Assembly (NCBI RefSeq): GCF_900199725.1
Contig: NZ_LT904902.1
Span: forward strand, 244,084 to 308,083
DNA: 64,000 bases
Source of the DNA: Cytobacillus massiliigabonensis
GTDB lineage: Bacteria > Bacillota > Bacilli > Bacillales > Cytobacillaceae
Direction of reading: 5' to 3'
Shown here: piece by piece, positions 63,572 to 64,000 of the stretch
How positions within the stretch are numbered: position 1 is the first letter of the stretch
Layout of the letters: each line of letters opens with the position of its first letter
Notes under the pieces: generated by a model
Database searches by the model: none
What the model was told of the DNA's origin: nothing
What the model saw: the letters and a program-made list of their open reading frames with translations, nothing else
Program-made: the position numbers and the translations under genes

Positions 63572-64000
63572 TTGTCTCAATTAGAAACACCGTTATTCAG
63601 CGGTTTATTAGCACATGCCGAAAAAAATCCAGTCCAATTTCACATTCCCGGACATAAGAAGGGAAATGGAATGGATCCGGAATTCAGAGCATATATCGGC
63701 GATAATGCACTTGCCATTGATCTCATAAATATTGGTCCGCTTGATGATTTACATCAGCCAAAAGGGATAATTAAATCAGCACAGGATCTAGCAGCTGAGG
63801 CTTTCGGTGCAGATCGTACCTTCTTTTCTGTTCAAGGTACTAGTGGTGCAATCATGACAATGGTTATGGCTGTTTGCGGTCCGGGTGAAAAAATAATTGT
63901 TCCTAGAAATGTTCATAAATCCGTCATGTCAGCAATTGTTTTTTCAGGTGCAACTCCGATTTTTATACATCCTGAAATTGATAAAGACCTTGGAATATCA
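63572..64000 (+). CDS. speA: Arginine decarboxylase SpeA (5' part; cut by window end)
   Basis: First 143 codons of a PLP-dependent Orn/Lys/Arg decarboxylase of the small (about 490-aa) Bacillus type, first step from arginine to agmatine and polyamines. 'FHIPGHKKG', 'INIGPLDDLHQPKG' and 'FFSVQGTSGAIMTMVMA' match B. subtilis SpeA. TTG start with AGAGGTG upstream. The active-site Lys lies beyond the window. B. subtilis speA lies beside yktA as well. Confidence 0.93.
   Translation, partial: MSQLETPLFSGLLAHAEKNPVQFHIPGHKKGNGMDPEFRAYIGDNALAIDLINIGPLDDLHQPKGIIKSAQDLAAEAFGADRTFFSVQGTSGAIMTMVMAVCGPGEKIIVPRNVHKSVMSAIVFSGATPIFIHPEIDKDLGIS

Overview
The window is a continuous piece of core chromosome from an endospore-forming, AT-rich Firmicute of the Bacillaceae (Bacillus sensu lato). 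The evidence is gene order that follows the B. subtilis ylb, yla and ykt segments and the dcw cluster read backwards, strong AGGAGG-type ribosome binding sites, frequent TTG and GTG starts, and sporulation genes (spoVD, spoVE, gerR/rsfA type, ylbJ, ylaJ, a csfG-like RNA). I saw no phage, insertion sequence, CRISPR array, rRNA or tRNA.

Layout. 1-14940: division and cell-wall (dcw) cluster on the minus strand, mraZ-rsmH-ftsL-pbpB-spoVD-murE-(murF N-domain orphan)-mraY-murD-spoVE-murG-murB-divIB, making lipid II precursors and the septal synthase. 15060-22390: bacillithiol synthesis (bshC), a DUF3397 membrane protein, panE, and a three-gene acyl-CoA carboxylase operon with a consensus cre site upstream. 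22400-30470: gerR/rsfA-type regulator, a crotonase, rpmF-ylbN, tmcAL (ylbM), ylbL, ylbK, ylbJ, coaD and rsmD. 30600-30760: a plus-strand small RNA with a forespore-type promoter and an intrinsic terminator, matching the known position of CsfG. 30760-38530: an anchored protein of unknown function, ylbG, ylbF, ylbE, ylbD, ylbC and less conserved small genes. 38560-47030: cytochrome caa3 oxidase genes (ctaM, ctaGFEDC, ctaB) with divergent ctaA; the ctaA-ctaB gap carries ResD-like boxes. 47060-64000: pycA, ftsW, ylaN, glsA, ylaL, phoH, ylaJ, ylaI, ylaH, typA, ylaF, suhB, yktB, yktA, a nitronate monooxygenase-like gene and the start of speA.

Most of the window is well-known housekeeping content. 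The items that merit attention are: an orphan MurF-like N-terminal domain at the ancestral murF position; the csfG-like RNA; divergent promoters for ylbN-rpmF and tmcAL whose -35 boxes overlap; a crotonase resembling ethylmalonyl-CoA decarboxylase near a carboxylase operon; a structured leader before divIB; phased ResD-like boxes; a probable CTG start for ylbC; and convergent gene pairs that end inside shared palindromic terminators. I did not find a clearly new multi-gene system.

Start codons were chosen by ribosome binding site position and remembered B. subtilis homologues. No database search was possible.
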